Source: Oscillospiraceae bacterium (GTDB lineage Bacteria > Bacillota > Clostridia > Oscillospirales > Acutalibacteraceae). From it: a DNA stretch of 64,000 nt. The stretch covers positions 117,999 through 181,998 of the forward strand of contig SVPA01000001.1 of NCBI GenBank assembly GCA_015066085.1, given 5' to 3'. The position numbers were made by a program, and so were the translations under genes. Each line of letters starts with the position of its first letter. Within the stretch, counting starts at the first letter, position 1. This document shows, piece after piece, positions 17,016 to 25,549 of this stretch. The notes beneath the pieces were generated by a model. It made no database searches. It was not told where the DNA came from and worked only from the letters and a program-made list of their open reading frames with translations.

Positions 17016-18959
17016 ATGCAGAAAACTCTTTACGAAAAAAATAACGCTAATTTACCCCGTCTTGAAACCGACACTTTTTTTGTTGATTTTACCGACGAAC
17101 ACAAATACACCGGCTATATTAACGATATGGTTGAATTCATAAACGGATTTCAACTTAAAAATACCGAACATTGGGCAAGATTTGTTGAACAATTCCGCCA
17201 CGATGCCGATGGCGCCGACGGTGGTTGGCGCGGCGAATATTGGGGCAAACTTATGCGTGGTGCTTGCTTTGTATATTCCCTTAATAAAGACCCCGAACTT
17301 TACGCCGTTTTAAAGAAAACCGTTAGCGATATGATAGACAGCGCTGATAAAAACGGTCGCATCAGCAGTTACGCCGTTGAGAGCCAATTTAACGGTTGGG
17401 ATATGTGGTGCAGAAAGTATGTTTTACTTGGTATGCAATACTTTATTGAAATTTGCGACGACGCCTCTTTTGTAGAAAAAATTGTTGCATCTATGAAGGG
17501 TCAGGTTGACTACCTAATGGAGCACATTGGCGACGACAAAATGGTTATCACCTCTACCTCTACATTCTGGGAAGGTCTTAACTCTTCTTCTATTCTTGAA
17601 CCGGTTGTTCGCCTTTATAACATTACCGGCGAAGAAAAATACCTTTCCTTTGCAGAACATATTGTTAAAAACGGCGGTATTGCAAGTAACGACGTTGTAA
17701 AACTTGTTTTAGAAAGCGACATTCTCCCCTACCAACTTCCCGTTAAAAAGGCTTATGAAATGATTTCCTTCTTCGAGGGAATTCTTGAATACTACCGTGT
17801 AACCAAAGAAGAAAAGTATAAAACCGCGGTTATTGCTTTTGCCGACAGAATTTTAAAGAGCGACTTTACCGTTATTGGTTGCTGCGGTTGCTACTACGAA
17901 AATTTTGACAACTCTACCGTACGCCAGGCAAACACCAACCCCATTAAAATTCAGCAAGAAACCTGCGTTACTGTTACACTTATGAAATACATGTATCAGT
18001 TAACTCTTCTTACGGGCGACGCTAAATATGTAGACGCTTTTGAGCGTTCTATGTACAACGCTTATCTCGGCGCTATTAACACCGAAAAGGTTACTAACAA
18101 AAAACTTGAAGCCGAACACCCCGAATACTTTATTGAACCCCTACCCTTCGACAGTTACAGTCCCCTTGTTGCTGCTGCTCGCGGTATTGGTATTGGCGGT
18201 ATGAAGGTTATGAGAGACAACCACTACTACGGTTGCTGCGTATGTATCAGCCCTGCCGGACTTGGTATGTTTGCAAAAATGGCTCTTTTAACTTCGAAAA
18301 ACGGTTTTGCGCTTAACCTTTTCAATACCGGTGTAATTAAGGCAACCACACCTGCAGGAAATGCCGTTACCTTTAATATTGAAACCGATTATCCCAAGAC
18401 AGGATATGTTAAGGTTACTGTAAATCTTGACAGCGAAGAAGAGTTTGAACTCAAAGTAAGAAACCCTGAGTGGAGTAAAACTACTACCCTTTTGGTAAAC
18501 GGAGAAAACGTTCCCGCAACCGAAGGTTATATTGCTTTGAATCGCATTTGGAAAGACGGCGACACTATTGAACTTAATCTTGATATGAGAACTCAGGCTT
18601 TCTATGTTTCAGTAGAAGGACCTAAACTTATTACAGGATTTACTCCTGCCGACAGAATTTTACCCGCCTACGAAAAAGACGACCCGCTCGCTAAAGAACG
18701 TGTTGCCTTTAGAAGAGGTCCTGTTTTCTTAGCACAGGAAAATCGCCTTGGCTGTAATGTAGACGAGGCTACCGCTTTTGAAATTGGCGAAGACGGCTAT
18801 GTAGAGGTTGAAGTTTCCGATAAGGTGCCCTTTAGACACCTCGTTGGCGCAGAAGTTCCTCTTAAAGACGGTTCTAAAATGCTTCTTTGCGACTATGCTT
18901 CGGCCGGTAAACTTTGGACCGAAGAAAGCAAGATGGCAGTTTGGATGCTTGCAAAATAA
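17016..18959 (+). CDS. GH127-family glycoside hydrolase (beta-L-arabinofuranosidase-like)
   Basis: 647-residue protein of the DUF1680/GH127 family, typified by a beta-L-arabinofuranosidase that uses a zinc-bound cysteine as nucleophile. The (alpha/alpha)6 barrel covers about residues 1-430; QQETC near residue 315 and the cysteine cluster GCCVC near 406-410 match the Glu and Cys ligands of the active site. A beta-sandwich region follows (KVTVNLDSEEEFELKVRNP). There is no signal peptide, so it should act on imported oligosaccharides in the cytoplasm. No sugar transporter or regulator lies beside it; it is a single-gene unit with its own promoter and terminator. Substrate is inferred. Confidence 0.85.
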   Translation: MQKTLYEKNNANLPRLETDTFFVDFTDEHKYTGYINDMVEFINGFQLKNTEHWARFVEQFRHDADGADGGWRGEYWGKLMRGACFVYSLNKDPELYAVLKKTVSDMIDSADKNGRISSYAVESQFNGWDMWCRKYVLLGMQYFIEICDDASFVEKIVASMKGQVDYLMEHIGDDKMVITSTSTFWEGLNSSSILEPVVRLYNITGEEKYLSFAEHIVKNGGIASNDVVKLVLESDILPYQLPVKKAYEMISFFEGILEYYRVTKEEKYKTAVIAFADRILKSDFTVIGCCGCYYENFDNSTVRQANTNPIKIQQETCVTVTLMKYMYQLTLLTGDAKYVDAFERSMYNAYLGAINTEKVTNKKLEAEHPEYFIEPLPFDSYSPLVAAARGIGIGGMKVMRDNHYYGCCVCISPAGLGMFAKMALLTSKNGFALNLFNTGVIKATTPAGNAVTFNIETDYPKTGYVKVTVNLDSEEEFELKVRNPEWSKTTTLLVNGENVPATEGYIALNRIWKDGDTIELNLDMRTQAFYVSVEGPKLITGFTPADRILPAYEKDDPLAKERVAFRRGPVFLAQENRLGCNVDEATAFEIGEDGYVEVEVSDKVPFRHLVGAEVPLKDGSKMLLCDYASAGKLWTEESKMAVWMLAK

Positions 18960-18973
18960 GATTATAAAACAGC

Positions 18974-19005
18974 AAAGGCACACTTCAAAAGAAGTGTGCC
19001 TTTTT
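18974..19005 (+). terminator. Terminator of the GH127 gene
   Basis: 13-bp perfect stem AAAGGCACACTTC with its complement, AAAA loop, then TTTTT. Confidence 0.9.
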
Positions 19006-19040
19006 GCTTATGTAAGTTTTACGGGGTACTCTCCGCCAAA

Positions 19041-19064
19041 GCAAAAAACTCGGTTTTTTGCTTT
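19041..19064 (-). terminator. Probable terminator of the membrane-anchored protein gene
   Basis: GCAAAAAAC and GTTTTTTGC form a 9-bp hairpin right after the stop codon at 19063 on the minus strand; A/T-rich and rather weak. Confidence 0.45.
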
Positions 19065-20010
19065 ATTTTAATATATCAAGGGTTACAATTTTGTTTGCAA
19101 AGAAGAATTTACCAAAAATATATTTGTTTGACGCACTTTCGCTCATTGTTATAGCCTTACCGTTATATAGGTCGAGCCCTTCGGCCATAGCGGGACCGGT
19201 AAACTCGTTTTCCGGGTTGTTAACGTAGTAAACGGGGGCTCCGTCTAGGGTGTGTTCGCTCTTTATGCAATCGGCTTCGTTATAAACATAATATACTGAA
19301 TCTGCTATACCGTAAGAGGTTGAAAGTACAATTTTTCCTTCGGCAAACAAAATGCCTTGAACCTTGTTTCTAACCGAATAAACCCTATCGGGTTTTGTTA
19401 AATCGTTTAAATTATATCTTGAAATAATAGCGTGATACAGTCCGTCAGGGGTTTCGTATGGGTGGTCGGTTATATACTTATTTCCATCGTGGAACTCGCC
19501 AACATATAAATAATTATTGTCGACATAAATGTATGAGGCTTGGTTGTTTGTAGGAATGGTTTCTTTAATATTTAAGGTGTCGCCATTTTTAGCGTTTAAA
19601 AGTTCAACTCGTGGAATTAAATGCATCGCGTCATCGGTAGCAATATATACGGTATCGCCACTAATGGCAACCCCACCGCAGTGGCCATCAAAAGCCTTAT
19701 TTTCTTTATTTAAACTAACGTAATAAGAATTATTGTCGACGTCGGTAACATAAAGTCTTGAGGCAGTATGGTCGGCCATATACCCCGAAAGAACAATTTT
19801 ACCGCTTTCATCATCGACGCAAATACCCTGATGAACAAAGCCGTCGTTAAGGCCGGGGTTTTTACAAACAACATCTCTATACGAATAAAAATCGGAATAA
19901 ATAGCGTATTTTGCAATATTTAAACCGCCTAAAACTAAAATAACAAGCGCTAAAAGAACAGCCACAAAACAAAGCAGAATTTTTTCCGTTATTTTTAAAA
20001 CCTTTTTCAT
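19063..20010 (-). CDS. Membrane-anchored extracytoplasmic protein, propeller-like
   Basis: 315 residues; I do not recognise the family with certainty. Residues 10-33 form one strongly hydrophobic helix after a Lys-rich start, so it is an uncleaved signal anchor with the rest outside the cell. The exported part has repeated blocks such as GICVDDESGKIVLSGY, GVAISGDTVYIATDD and YIYVDNNYLYVGEF, each a turn-rich beta unit with Asp and aromatic residues, as expected of a beta-propeller. No catalytic motif is visible. The ATG follows GGGAGA by 6 bases. It is a single-gene unit convergent with GH127; a functional link is possible but unsupported. Confidence 0.75.
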   Translation of the reverse strand: MKKVLKITEKILLCFVAVLLALVILVLGGLNIAKYAIYSDFYSYRDVVCKNPGLNDGFVHQGICVDDESGKIVLSGYMADHTASRLYVTDVDNNSYYVSLNKENKAFDGHCGGVAISGDTVYIATDDAMHLIPRVELLNAKNGDTLNIKETIPTNNQASYIYVDNNYLYVGEFHDGNKYITDHPYETPDGLYHAIISRYNLNDLTKPDRVYSVRNKVQGILFAEGKIVLSTSYGIADSVYYVYNEADCIKSEHTLDGAPVYYVNNPENEFTGPAMAEGLDLYNGKAITMSESASNKYIFGKFFFANKIVTLDILK

Positions 20011-20040
20011 TGTTTTCTCCCAGTGTTTTTATTTGACTCA

Positions 20041-20069
20041 ATTATACCGCAATTTTTTTAGAAAAACAA
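20041..20069 (-). promoter_or_regulatory. Promoter of the membrane-anchored protein gene
   Basis: Minus-strand TTGTTT (20064-20069), 17-base spacer, TATAAT (20041-20046). Confidence 0.65.
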
Positions 20070-20160
20070 CAGTATGTTAGTTTAGCAAAAAATATCGGTT
20101 TAAATAGCCCATCTAATTTATATCTCTATTTGCTAAAGATAGGTCGGGATACTCTGTGTC

Positions 20161-20288
20161 GGCATTTTTTCGAACGCTCCGAGCGTTACCGAAAAAATTG
20201 CCTTACTCGAGACTTCACAGTTCTAAAACGCTAACGCGCGTTTTAGACTGCTTCGACGAACAGTTTTGCCTTCGGCAAAACAAGTTCG
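20161..20288. repeat. Cluster of palindromes downstream of tRNA-Ser
   Basis: This gene-free stretch (20070-20313) holds three back-to-back hairpins: 20161-20202 (GGCATTTTTTCG arm with inner AACGCT/AGCGTT), 20223-20246 (CTAAAACGC/GCGTTTTAG) and 20257-20288 (CGAAC and GTTTTGCC with partners). It resembles a REP-like or structured intergenic element. An open frame on the plus strand through it and the tRNA is not a gene. Confidence 0.65.
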
Positions 20289-20296
20289 TTTCCAAA

Positions 20297-20361
20297 CTCC
20301 TTCTCCGCCACAACAAAAAAACCACCCGTAAAGGGTGGTTTAAGTTGTGGCGGAGAAGGAG
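20297..20361. repeat. Inverted copy of the tRNA-Ser 3' end
   Basis: Seventeen bases at 20297-20313 (CTCCTTCTCCGCCACAA) are the exact inverse of 20345-20361, which holds the last acceptor-stem bases, discriminator and CCA of tRNA-Ser. The 31-base spacer contains the tRNA terminator hairpin. Confidence 0.85.
20314..20344 (-). terminator. Terminator of tRNA-Ser
   Basis: AAACCACCC and GGGTGGTTT pair around TTTAC, followed on the minus strand by TTTTTTTG. Confidence 0.88.
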
Positions 20362-20439
20362 GGATTCGAACCCTCGAACCACTTTTAATGGTTACACGAT
20401 TTCCAATCGTGCGCGCTCGACCAACTACGCGACTTCTCC
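20348..20439 (-). tRNA. tRNA-Ser (anticodon GGA)
   Basis: Class II tRNA with the long variable arm of serine tRNAs. Acceptor stem GGAGAAG/CTTCTCC, discriminator G and an encoded CCA at 20348-20350. The anticodon loop TTGGAAA between CACGA and TCGTG has GGA at 20402-20404 (as TCC on the plus strand), reading UCC and UCU. The variable arm is the AACCATTAAAAGTGGTT region, and the T loop is GGTTCGAATCC. Confidence 0.97.
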
Positions 20440-20455
20440 GTATCAGCCGAAGATT

Positions 20456-20484
20456 ATTATACATAGTCTTCGGCGAAAAATCAA
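20456..20484 (-). promoter_or_regulatory. Promoter of tRNA-Ser
   Basis: Minus-strand TTGATT (20479-20484), 17-base spacer and a perfect TATAAT (20456-20461), 17 bases before the tRNA 5' end. It begins just after the WYL gene stop. Confidence 0.8.
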
Positions 20485-20491
20485 GTGTTTT

Positions 20492-21496
20492 TTATTCGTT
20501 TTTATAAGTTTTATCAAGTATTTCTATTTTATCCTTTATCATATCGCGAAGTTTCTTTGGTCCTACGACCTCTATATCCCCGCAAAACTGCATTATGAAG
20601 CCAACAAGACCGTTACTTATCATACCGTTTACTCTGAAATTAAATTTACCGTTTTCGTTTCCTATTATATGTATTTTATCGCCGAAACGGTCAATTACCT
20701 GTTCAAGTATTAAAGAGTTGCAGGACAGTTCTATATCGCAAAGTTCGCCGCCGTACATATTAAAGGTTTTAGAAGCATAATCGGCGGTATCAAAGCGTTC
20801 GCTGTAGTTGCAGACCTCACTAAAATGTCGGTAGGGCTCGTCTGTTTGCGTAACCGTTTTCATTCGGTCGATTCTAAGGTGCATCAGATTATCATATTTC
20901 TGATTGTTGCAGACAAGATAATAGTGGTCTTCCATCCAGATAAGAGCATAGGGGCTAACAAGCAGTTCCTTTTCCTTTATGGATATTTTTCTGTCGTCAC
21001 CGATTTGTCTTGTTCTATATTTAAGTTTTACCTTTTTACCCTGTTCGATAGCAGTACGCAGAGTATCAATACTTATATAAATCTCTTCATTGTCGCATTT
21101 ATGACCATAATCAATATAAATACTGTTTTCTCTGGTTCTTGCCTGTTCTTTCGACATCATGCTTTCGAGTTTTTCAATAAGTTGGCGGGTCTTTTTAGGG
21201 GTTATAAAATCGGCCGCCTGAACCGCATCGGTAAGCAGATAAATTTCGGGGAGTTCGAACTCACGGGAGGCAAGAAAATAACCGCTTTTCTTTCCTCTTG
21301 TTTTTATAATATCGTACCCGTAATAAATTAAGTTTTCAATATCGTCATAGATTGCCTTGCGTTCTGCCCTAATTCCGTATTTTTCAAGATAGTCGCAAAT
21401 TTCGGTAGCGTTAAGCGGATTTTCCTCGTCGGAATATTCTTTTAAAATATCGACTATATAAAGAATTTTCAGTTTTGAGCAAACTCTCGGTTCCAT
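20492..21496 (-). CDS. WYL-domain transcriptional regulator
   Basis: 334-residue regulator. An N-terminal winged helix-turn-helix of the HTH_11/DeoR type covers about residues 8-70 (LNATEICDYLEKYGI, RKAIYDDIENL). The WYL domain spans about 130-215 and senses small ligands or nucleic acid, with YALIWMEDHYYLVCNN in place of the canonical WYL stretch and RIDRMKTV after it. A C-terminal WCX domain follows. Its start overlaps the rnmV stop by 28 bases, so it is the last gene of the alaS operon run. WYL proteins are varied regulators of damage response, metabolism and defence genes; the targets here are unknown. Confidence 0.88.
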   Translation of the reverse strand: MEPRVCSKLKILYIVDILKEYSDEENPLNATEICDYLEKYGIRAERKAIYDDIENLIYYGYDIIKTRGKKSGYFLASREFELPEIYLLTDAVQAADFITPKKTRQLIEKLESMMSKEQARTRENSIYIDYGHKCDNEEIYISIDTLRTAIEQGKKVKLKYRTRQIGDDRKISIKEKELLVSPYALIWMEDHYYLVCNNQKYDNLMHLRIDRMKTVTQTDEPYRHFSEVCNYSERFDTADYASKTFNMYGGELCDIELSCNSLILEQVIDRFGDKIHIIGNENGKFNFRVNGMISNGLVGFIMQFCGDIEVVGPKKLRDMIKDKIEILDKTYKNE

Positions 21497-22071
21497 TTTT
21501 CTACCTCTTCCATAAAACTTTCATAATCAAAAAGAGTATTTATTGCATCGAGCATTGAATTGGCGGGTAAATTTGACGGCAGATTTAAAAACGAAAGAAG
21601 CGAAGCCCGTTTTGTTTTAGACCCCTCGCCTCCCGACACACCAATATTAAAAAGGTCGGTTTTGGTAATTTTTCTACCCTTTGAGGTTGTTTTTTCACAG
21701 GTTACACCCGCTTTTTTTAAGGCTTCAAGAATTATTTGGTCGTCGGTTCCCTCAACACCTAAAAATCCATCTGCCGAAGAGGAGGCCTTACGCTTTTCTT
21801 TGCCGAGTATTTGGGGTAGATAGACATTACAAACCTTGTCCTTACCCGCAATTTTTTCAACATGCTTTCTAATCATTTGACCCGCACTGTCGGAATCGGT
21901 CAGAATAACAAGCCCGTTTTTCTCAGCCATAAGCCGTATAAACGCCTTTTTCTCGGCATTTTTAAAAACACCGAAACCGTCGGTGGTAATAATTACCGCA
22001 TCAATTATATTCGCAAGACGGATTTTATCGTACTTGCCCTCGACTATAACCGCTTTATTTATCTTAACCAA
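21469..22071 (-). CDS. rnmV: Ribonuclease M5
   Basis: Toprim-fold endonuclease that matures 5S rRNA in Firmicutes. The Toprim Glu motif VEGKYDKIRL and the DxD motif LTDSDSAGQMIRKH are visible, followed by the DUF4093 C-terminal domain (GSKTKRASLLSFLNLPSNLPAN). I chose TTG at 22071, which has GGGTGA 5 bases upstream and gives the usual N-terminus MVKINKAVIVEGKYD; an ATG at 22110 would add 13 residues and lacks an obvious RBS. It overlaps the holA stop by 8 bases with this start. Confidence 0.9.
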   Translation of the reverse strand: MVKINKAVIVEGKYDKIRLANIIDAVIITTDGFGVFKNAEKKAFIRLMAEKNGLVILTDSDSAGQMIRKHVEKIAGKDKVCNVYLPQILGKEKRKASSSADGFLGVEGTDDQIILEALKKAGVTCEKTTSKGRKITKTDLFNIGVSGGEGSKTKRASLLSFLNLPSNLPANSMLDAINTLFDYESFMEEVEKWNREFAQN

Positions 22072-23113
22072 GGGCTTCACCCGTTTTTGCAATATAGATA
22101 AGTCTGACAATTAGTTTTTCTAAAATAATACGGTCGTTGCCCGAATAACTTTTGAGTTCTTTTTCGGCATTTATTAAGGCGTCAAAAGAGAGTTTAAGTT
22201 TTTCGGCATTAAAGTTTTTAAGATTATAAGACGCTTTTTTAAGCAAAAACTTGCGGGAGCCGAGCGAAAACTCTTCGCCTAGTTCCTCAAGGTCTTTTCG
22301 GTGGGGCTTTGCAGACATTGCTCTATACATATTGACATAAGAGAGTGCTATATTAACAAAAATCGGCATACTTTGAACATTCAGATAAAAAAGTTCGTCT
22401 AAAAGTTGCATTGCACCCGAGGTGTTACCCGCAATTATCATATCCGCCATATCGTAAATTGAGGCTTCGGCAGATTTTACACAGACTTTATCAATTATTT
22501 CTCTTGTTATTTCCCCTTCTTTTAAAAAGGAAGAAAGTTTAATAAGTTCCAAACTTAAAACATTTATATCTAAAGTGCAACGCTCAATTAGATAGTGAGC
22601 GTTTTTATCAGAGAGCGTAAGACCGCTTTTTTTCGCAGAAGAAACAAGCCAACGGGCAAGTTCGTCAGCCGATTTGCAGTTTATACGGACAACCGCACCG
22701 CCCGACGACTCTACCGCCGACATAAGTTGTCTAAAAGCGTTAGAAGGTTTTTTGAAATCGACTTCATAGGCGCCAAAATAGATAACGAAAACCGAAGTGT
22801 CGTAAGGCTCACTTGCGAGTTCTAAAAGTTTTTCAAGTTCGGATTTAGGAGCATCATCTATTTCATATTCGCTAAGGACAACGCACTTTTTATCCGCCAT
22901 AATAGGAAATCCGTTAAGTTCGTCATAGACCGTTTGAAAGTTTACCTCGTTATCAAATTTAACGAGATTCATTTCATCTGAGTCTTCGACGGTTGCTTTA
23001 ATTATACGGTCGAGAGCCTGTTTTTTAAGATAGGTATCGTCACCCGCAATAAGATAAACCGGCAGGACAGAGCCTGACTCAAGGGCTGATTTTAAGGTTT
23101 TTTCGTTTAGCAC
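22064..23113 (-). CDS. holA: DNA polymerase III subunit delta
   Basis: Clamp-loader delta subunit, 349 residues, which opens the beta clamp. The N-terminus LIAGDDTYLKKQALDRI is the family hallmark (usually G-[DE]-[DE]-x-[FYL]), and the three-domain layout fits its length: the degenerate AAA+ fold to about residue 210, the lid to about 240, and the C-terminal collar helices. It overlaps comEC by 35 bases and rnmV by a few, in the tight operon alaS-HIT-PRT-comEC-holA-rnmV-WYL. rpsT, often the next gene after holA in Firmicutes, is not here. Confidence 0.93.
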   Translation of the reverse strand: MLNEKTLKSALESGSVLPVYLIAGDDTYLKKQALDRIIKATVEDSDEMNLVKFDNEVNFQTVYDELNGFPIMADKKCVVLSEYEIDDAPKSELEKLLELASEPYDTSVFVIYFGAYEVDFKKPSNAFRQLMSAVESSGGAVVRINCKSADELARWLVSSAKKSGLTLSDKNAHYLIERCTLDINVLSLELIKLSSFLKEGEITREIIDKVCVKSAEASIYDMADMIIAGNTSGAMQLLDELFYLNVQSMPIFVNIALSYVNMYRAMSAKPHRKDLEELGEEFSLGSRKFLLKKASYNLKNFNAEKLKLSFDALINAEKELKSYSGNDRIILEKLIVRLIYIAKTGEALG

Positions 23114-24590
23114 TTAGGGCTCTTTCCTTTCGTGATAATTTTAAGTCGTAAAAAATTTTGACAGCAAGTACAAAAAATAATGCAAAAATAAAACAGAGCA
23201 GAGCGCTGTTATTTGGTAGTTTCAAAACGCCAAATTCGGTTGACCCGATTGTATTTACCGCAAAAATAAAATAACCTGCCGCCGCTCTTGCAACGGCGAA
23301 AAAGGGCAGACAAAGAAACTGTCCAAAAGGGAGAAAACTTATAAAAACCGCAAAAACGCCGACTATTAAAGCCACCGATACGGCAAAACTTACGACAAGG
23401 TTCGTTATAGGGGCTATTAGGGCAACAAAGCCAAAATAATAAACGGTTATCGGCAGGGTACAAATAATAGCACAGACCGAGATTACCAAAACCCCGTAAA
23501 CATAGCCCATAACCTTGCCTAAAACAACGCCCATTTTATTAAATGAGACCGCTTTTATAAGCATATCTGCAGGTCCGATTACCGAAAAGGTTGCAGAAAC
23601 CGAGAGCAGAAAAGCAACATTATAAAAAGCGTAAGGAAAAATCAAAACTACCAAGATTATTCCAAGACCCAGAGAATTCAGCGAATCATAATTTTTAAGC
23701 ACAAGCCTTGAAAGCAGCATTACAAGGTAGACGATAGATGCCCTTAAAACAGAAACATGAAAAAGGCAAATCGCCGCAACAAAAACAACTATTGCACTGC
23801 CCAATAGCACATAACCGAGCCGACCTATTCGACTTTGAAGAAGGCGGAAAACAAAACCGCACAGAATCCCTAAATGAAGTCCCGAAACAACGAGCATGTG
23901 ACTGACACCTGCTCTTTTAACATTCAGGCTCAGTTGCTTTGAAATATTAGATTTATCGCCGATTATAAGGGCTAAGAGTACGGCCGACTCTTCACTTGAG
24001 CCGCCCTTACTTATTGATTCCCTTATTTCCTCGCGAACAAAGTGAATGGCTCTGTTTAGATTTAAAGAGGGTTCTTTTAGGTTTTGAAAACTTTCCACGG
24101 TACAGTTATAGTAACGCCCGTTTGCAAAATTTGCCCTCTTATATTTTTCGGTCGGGGCTTCAAAGACAACCTTGGCTTCAATTTTGTCGCCGGGTATAAG
24201 AGAAGAGTCAGCGGGAATAAAAGCCGAAACTTTAAGCCCCTTTGCAATTTTTAAACTGCTTTCTTCAATCTTTAAGGTATATCTGCTAAAGTTGCTTTCA
24301 TTCTCTTGAATTCTTACAATATTGCCCGTAATTTGAGCCGTTCTTCCCTCAAGGGCTTTATTTTTACTTTCAACGAAATAAGTAGCCGAGCAAAGTCTTA
24401 TTGCTACTAACAGGCAAACAACAACTAAAATTATTCCGCTAATAACCTTTTTCTTTTTTACTACCGTAAATATAAGAGTAAACAAAGCCGCTGACACCAT
24501 TATTACGGCTATAGATACTTTCCCTGAGTCGAGTGCGAAAAAGGAGGCCACAAGGGTCGCTATACCAATAAACAAATAAGGTCTTGCCAT
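23079..24590 (-). CDS. comEC: ComEC/Rec2 channel protein without the C-terminal metallo-lactamase domain
   Basis: Membrane channel for single-stranded DNA uptake in transformation. The N-terminus has the DUF4131 region (about 30-175) with an OB-like segment, then the Competence domain with about eight to ten helices (about 195-480; SHMLVVSGLHLGILCGF is the signature, with HLVVSGLH-type residues). The gene stops at 503 residues with a Lys-rich tail, whereas full-length ComEC (700-800) continues into a metallo-beta-lactamase domain. No frameshift continuation is visible because holA follows directly. Could be a natural short form or a protein with another export role. Confidence 0.85.
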   Translation of the reverse strand: MARPYLFIGIATLVASFFALDSGKVSIAVIMVSAALFTLIFTVVKKKKVISGIILVVVCLLVAIRLCSATYFVESKNKALEGRTAQITGNIVRIQENESNFSRYTLKIEESSLKIAKGLKVSAFIPADSSLIPGDKIEAKVVFEAPTEKYKRANFANGRYYNCTVESFQNLKEPSLNLNRAIHFVREEIRESISKGGSSEESAVLLALIIGDKSNISKQLSLNVKRAGVSHMLVVSGLHLGILCGFVFRLLQSRIGRLGYVLLGSAIVVFVAAICLFHVSVLRASIVYLVMLLSRLVLKNYDSLNSLGLGIILVVLIFPYAFYNVAFLLSVSATFSVIGPADMLIKAVSFNKMGVVLGKVMGYVYGVLVISVCAIICTLPITVYYFGFVALIAPITNLVVSFAVSVALIVGVFAVFISFLPFGQFLCLPFFAVARAAAGYFIFAVNTIGSTEFGVLKLPNNSALLCFIFALFFVLAVKIFYDLKLSRKERALSAKRKNLKISP

Positions 24591-24608
24591 TAAGAGAACA
24601 CTTTTACC

Positions 24609-25148
24609 TTATTTAAAGAAAAGAGGAAGTTTTTCAAGAAAAATTATATCGGTTCGGTCGGCCGCGTCGCCTTCGGCAAGAACGGCAACGGCGGCGGCTT
24701 CAATTCCGCCCGATTTTTCCACTAAAGTTCTTACAGCAGCAAGGGACTCTCCGGTTGAAATCACATCATCGACAATAAGAACCTTTTTGCCCTTTATAAG
24801 ATTTACTTCGTCTTCGCCGAGATATAGGGTTTGCTCCTTCTTTGTAGTAATAGAGCGAACGGTAACCGAAACAGGGTTACCCATATAAACCTTTACGCCT
24901 TTTCGAGCAACAACATAGGGTTTTCCCGACTGGCGTGACATTTCGTATGCTAAAGGTATGCTTTTTGCTTCGGGGGTTAAAATATAGTCGAATTCGGGGG
25001 CTTTTTTAAGAAGTTCTTCAGCCGCAACAACCGTAATTTCGGTGTCGCCGAAAAGGATAAATGCGGCAATATCCAGACTATCGGAAACGGGGAACTTTTT
25101 AAGACTTCTTTCAAGCCCTGCAATTTTCATGGTATAAAATTTTGACAT
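24609..25148 (-). CDS. Purine-type phosphoribosyltransferase
   Basis: Type I phosphoribosyltransferase of about 179 residues. The PRPP-binding loop is VLIVDDVISTGES near residues 115-127, with the flexible loop SIPLAYEMSRQSG and VVARKGVKVYMG before it, which resemble adenine and xanthine phosphoribosyltransferases. The exact base cannot be told. Start chosen at ATG 25148 with AAAGGAGAAAG upstream; a longer frame runs back through a GC-rich palindrome and is rejected. It lies between the HIT gene and comEC in the alaS operon run. Confidence 0.85.
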   Translation of the reverse strand: MSKFYTMKIAGLERSLKKFPVSDSLDIAAFILFGDTEITVVAAEELLKKAPEFDYILTPEAKSIPLAYEMSRQSGKPYVVARKGVKVYMGNPVSVTVRSITTKKEQTLYLGEDEVNLIKGKKVLIVDDVISTGESLAAVRTLVEKSGGIEAAAVAVLAEGDAADRTDIIFLEKLPLFFK

Positions 25149-25164
25149 AACTTTCTCCTTTATC

Positions 25165-25185
25165 GGCGCGTCGAGACGTCGCGCC
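25165..25185. repeat. GC-rich palindrome between HIT and PRT genes
   Basis: GGCGC...GCGCC arms around CGTCGAGACG, flanked by CCCTACA. It is much richer in G+C than its surroundings and looks like the short dispersed palindromes common in gut clostridia; only this copy was seen in the window. Confidence 0.5.
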
Positions 25186-25198
25186 CTACATTCCTTTT

Positions 25199-25537
25199 TT
25201 AGCCGGGTGGCCAAGCAAGATTTCTGCGAGCGAGTAGGTGGAAATGAATATGAGAAACGGTTTGACCGCCCTCTTCTCCACAGTTGTTTACAACGCGAAA
25301 GCCCTTTTCTAAATTTTGTTCTCTTGCAATTTGGGCTACCGCTTCGAAAATTTTGGCGATAAGGCCGCTATTTTCGGCCGTAATATCGGCCGCAGAAACA
25401 ATATGCTTTTTAGGAACAATTATTGCGTGAAAAGGGGCTTTTGGGTCTATATCGGCAAAGGCATAGACCCATTCGTTTTCGTAGATTTTGGTAGAGGGAA
25501 TTTCCCCCGCAATTATTTTACAAAATAAGCAATCCAT
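25199..25537 (-). CDS. HIT-family hydrolase (HinT-like)
   Basis: Histidine-triad nucleotide hydrolase, 112 residues, which cleaves adenosine phosphoramidates and similar links. The zinc-binding CxxC of the family is at the N-terminus (CLFCKIIAG) and the catalytic triad is HIHFHLL near residues 96-102. The C-terminus ARRNLAWPPG matches the family's typical WPPG ending. It lies 12 bases after the alaS stop and is probably cotranscribed with it. Confidence 0.94.
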   Translation of the reverse strand: MDCLFCKIIAGEIPSTKIYENEWVYAFADIDPKAPFHAIIVPKKHIVSAADITAENSGLIAKIFEAVAQIAREQNLEKGFRVVNNCGEEGGQTVSHIHFHLLARRNLAWPPG

Positions 25538-25549
25538 AAAGAAAACTCC

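Noticed and set aside
20156..20713. Open frame of 185 codons across the palindromes, tRNA-Ser and WYL gene end
   Set aside because: It crosses a tRNA and terminator and has no family resemblance.
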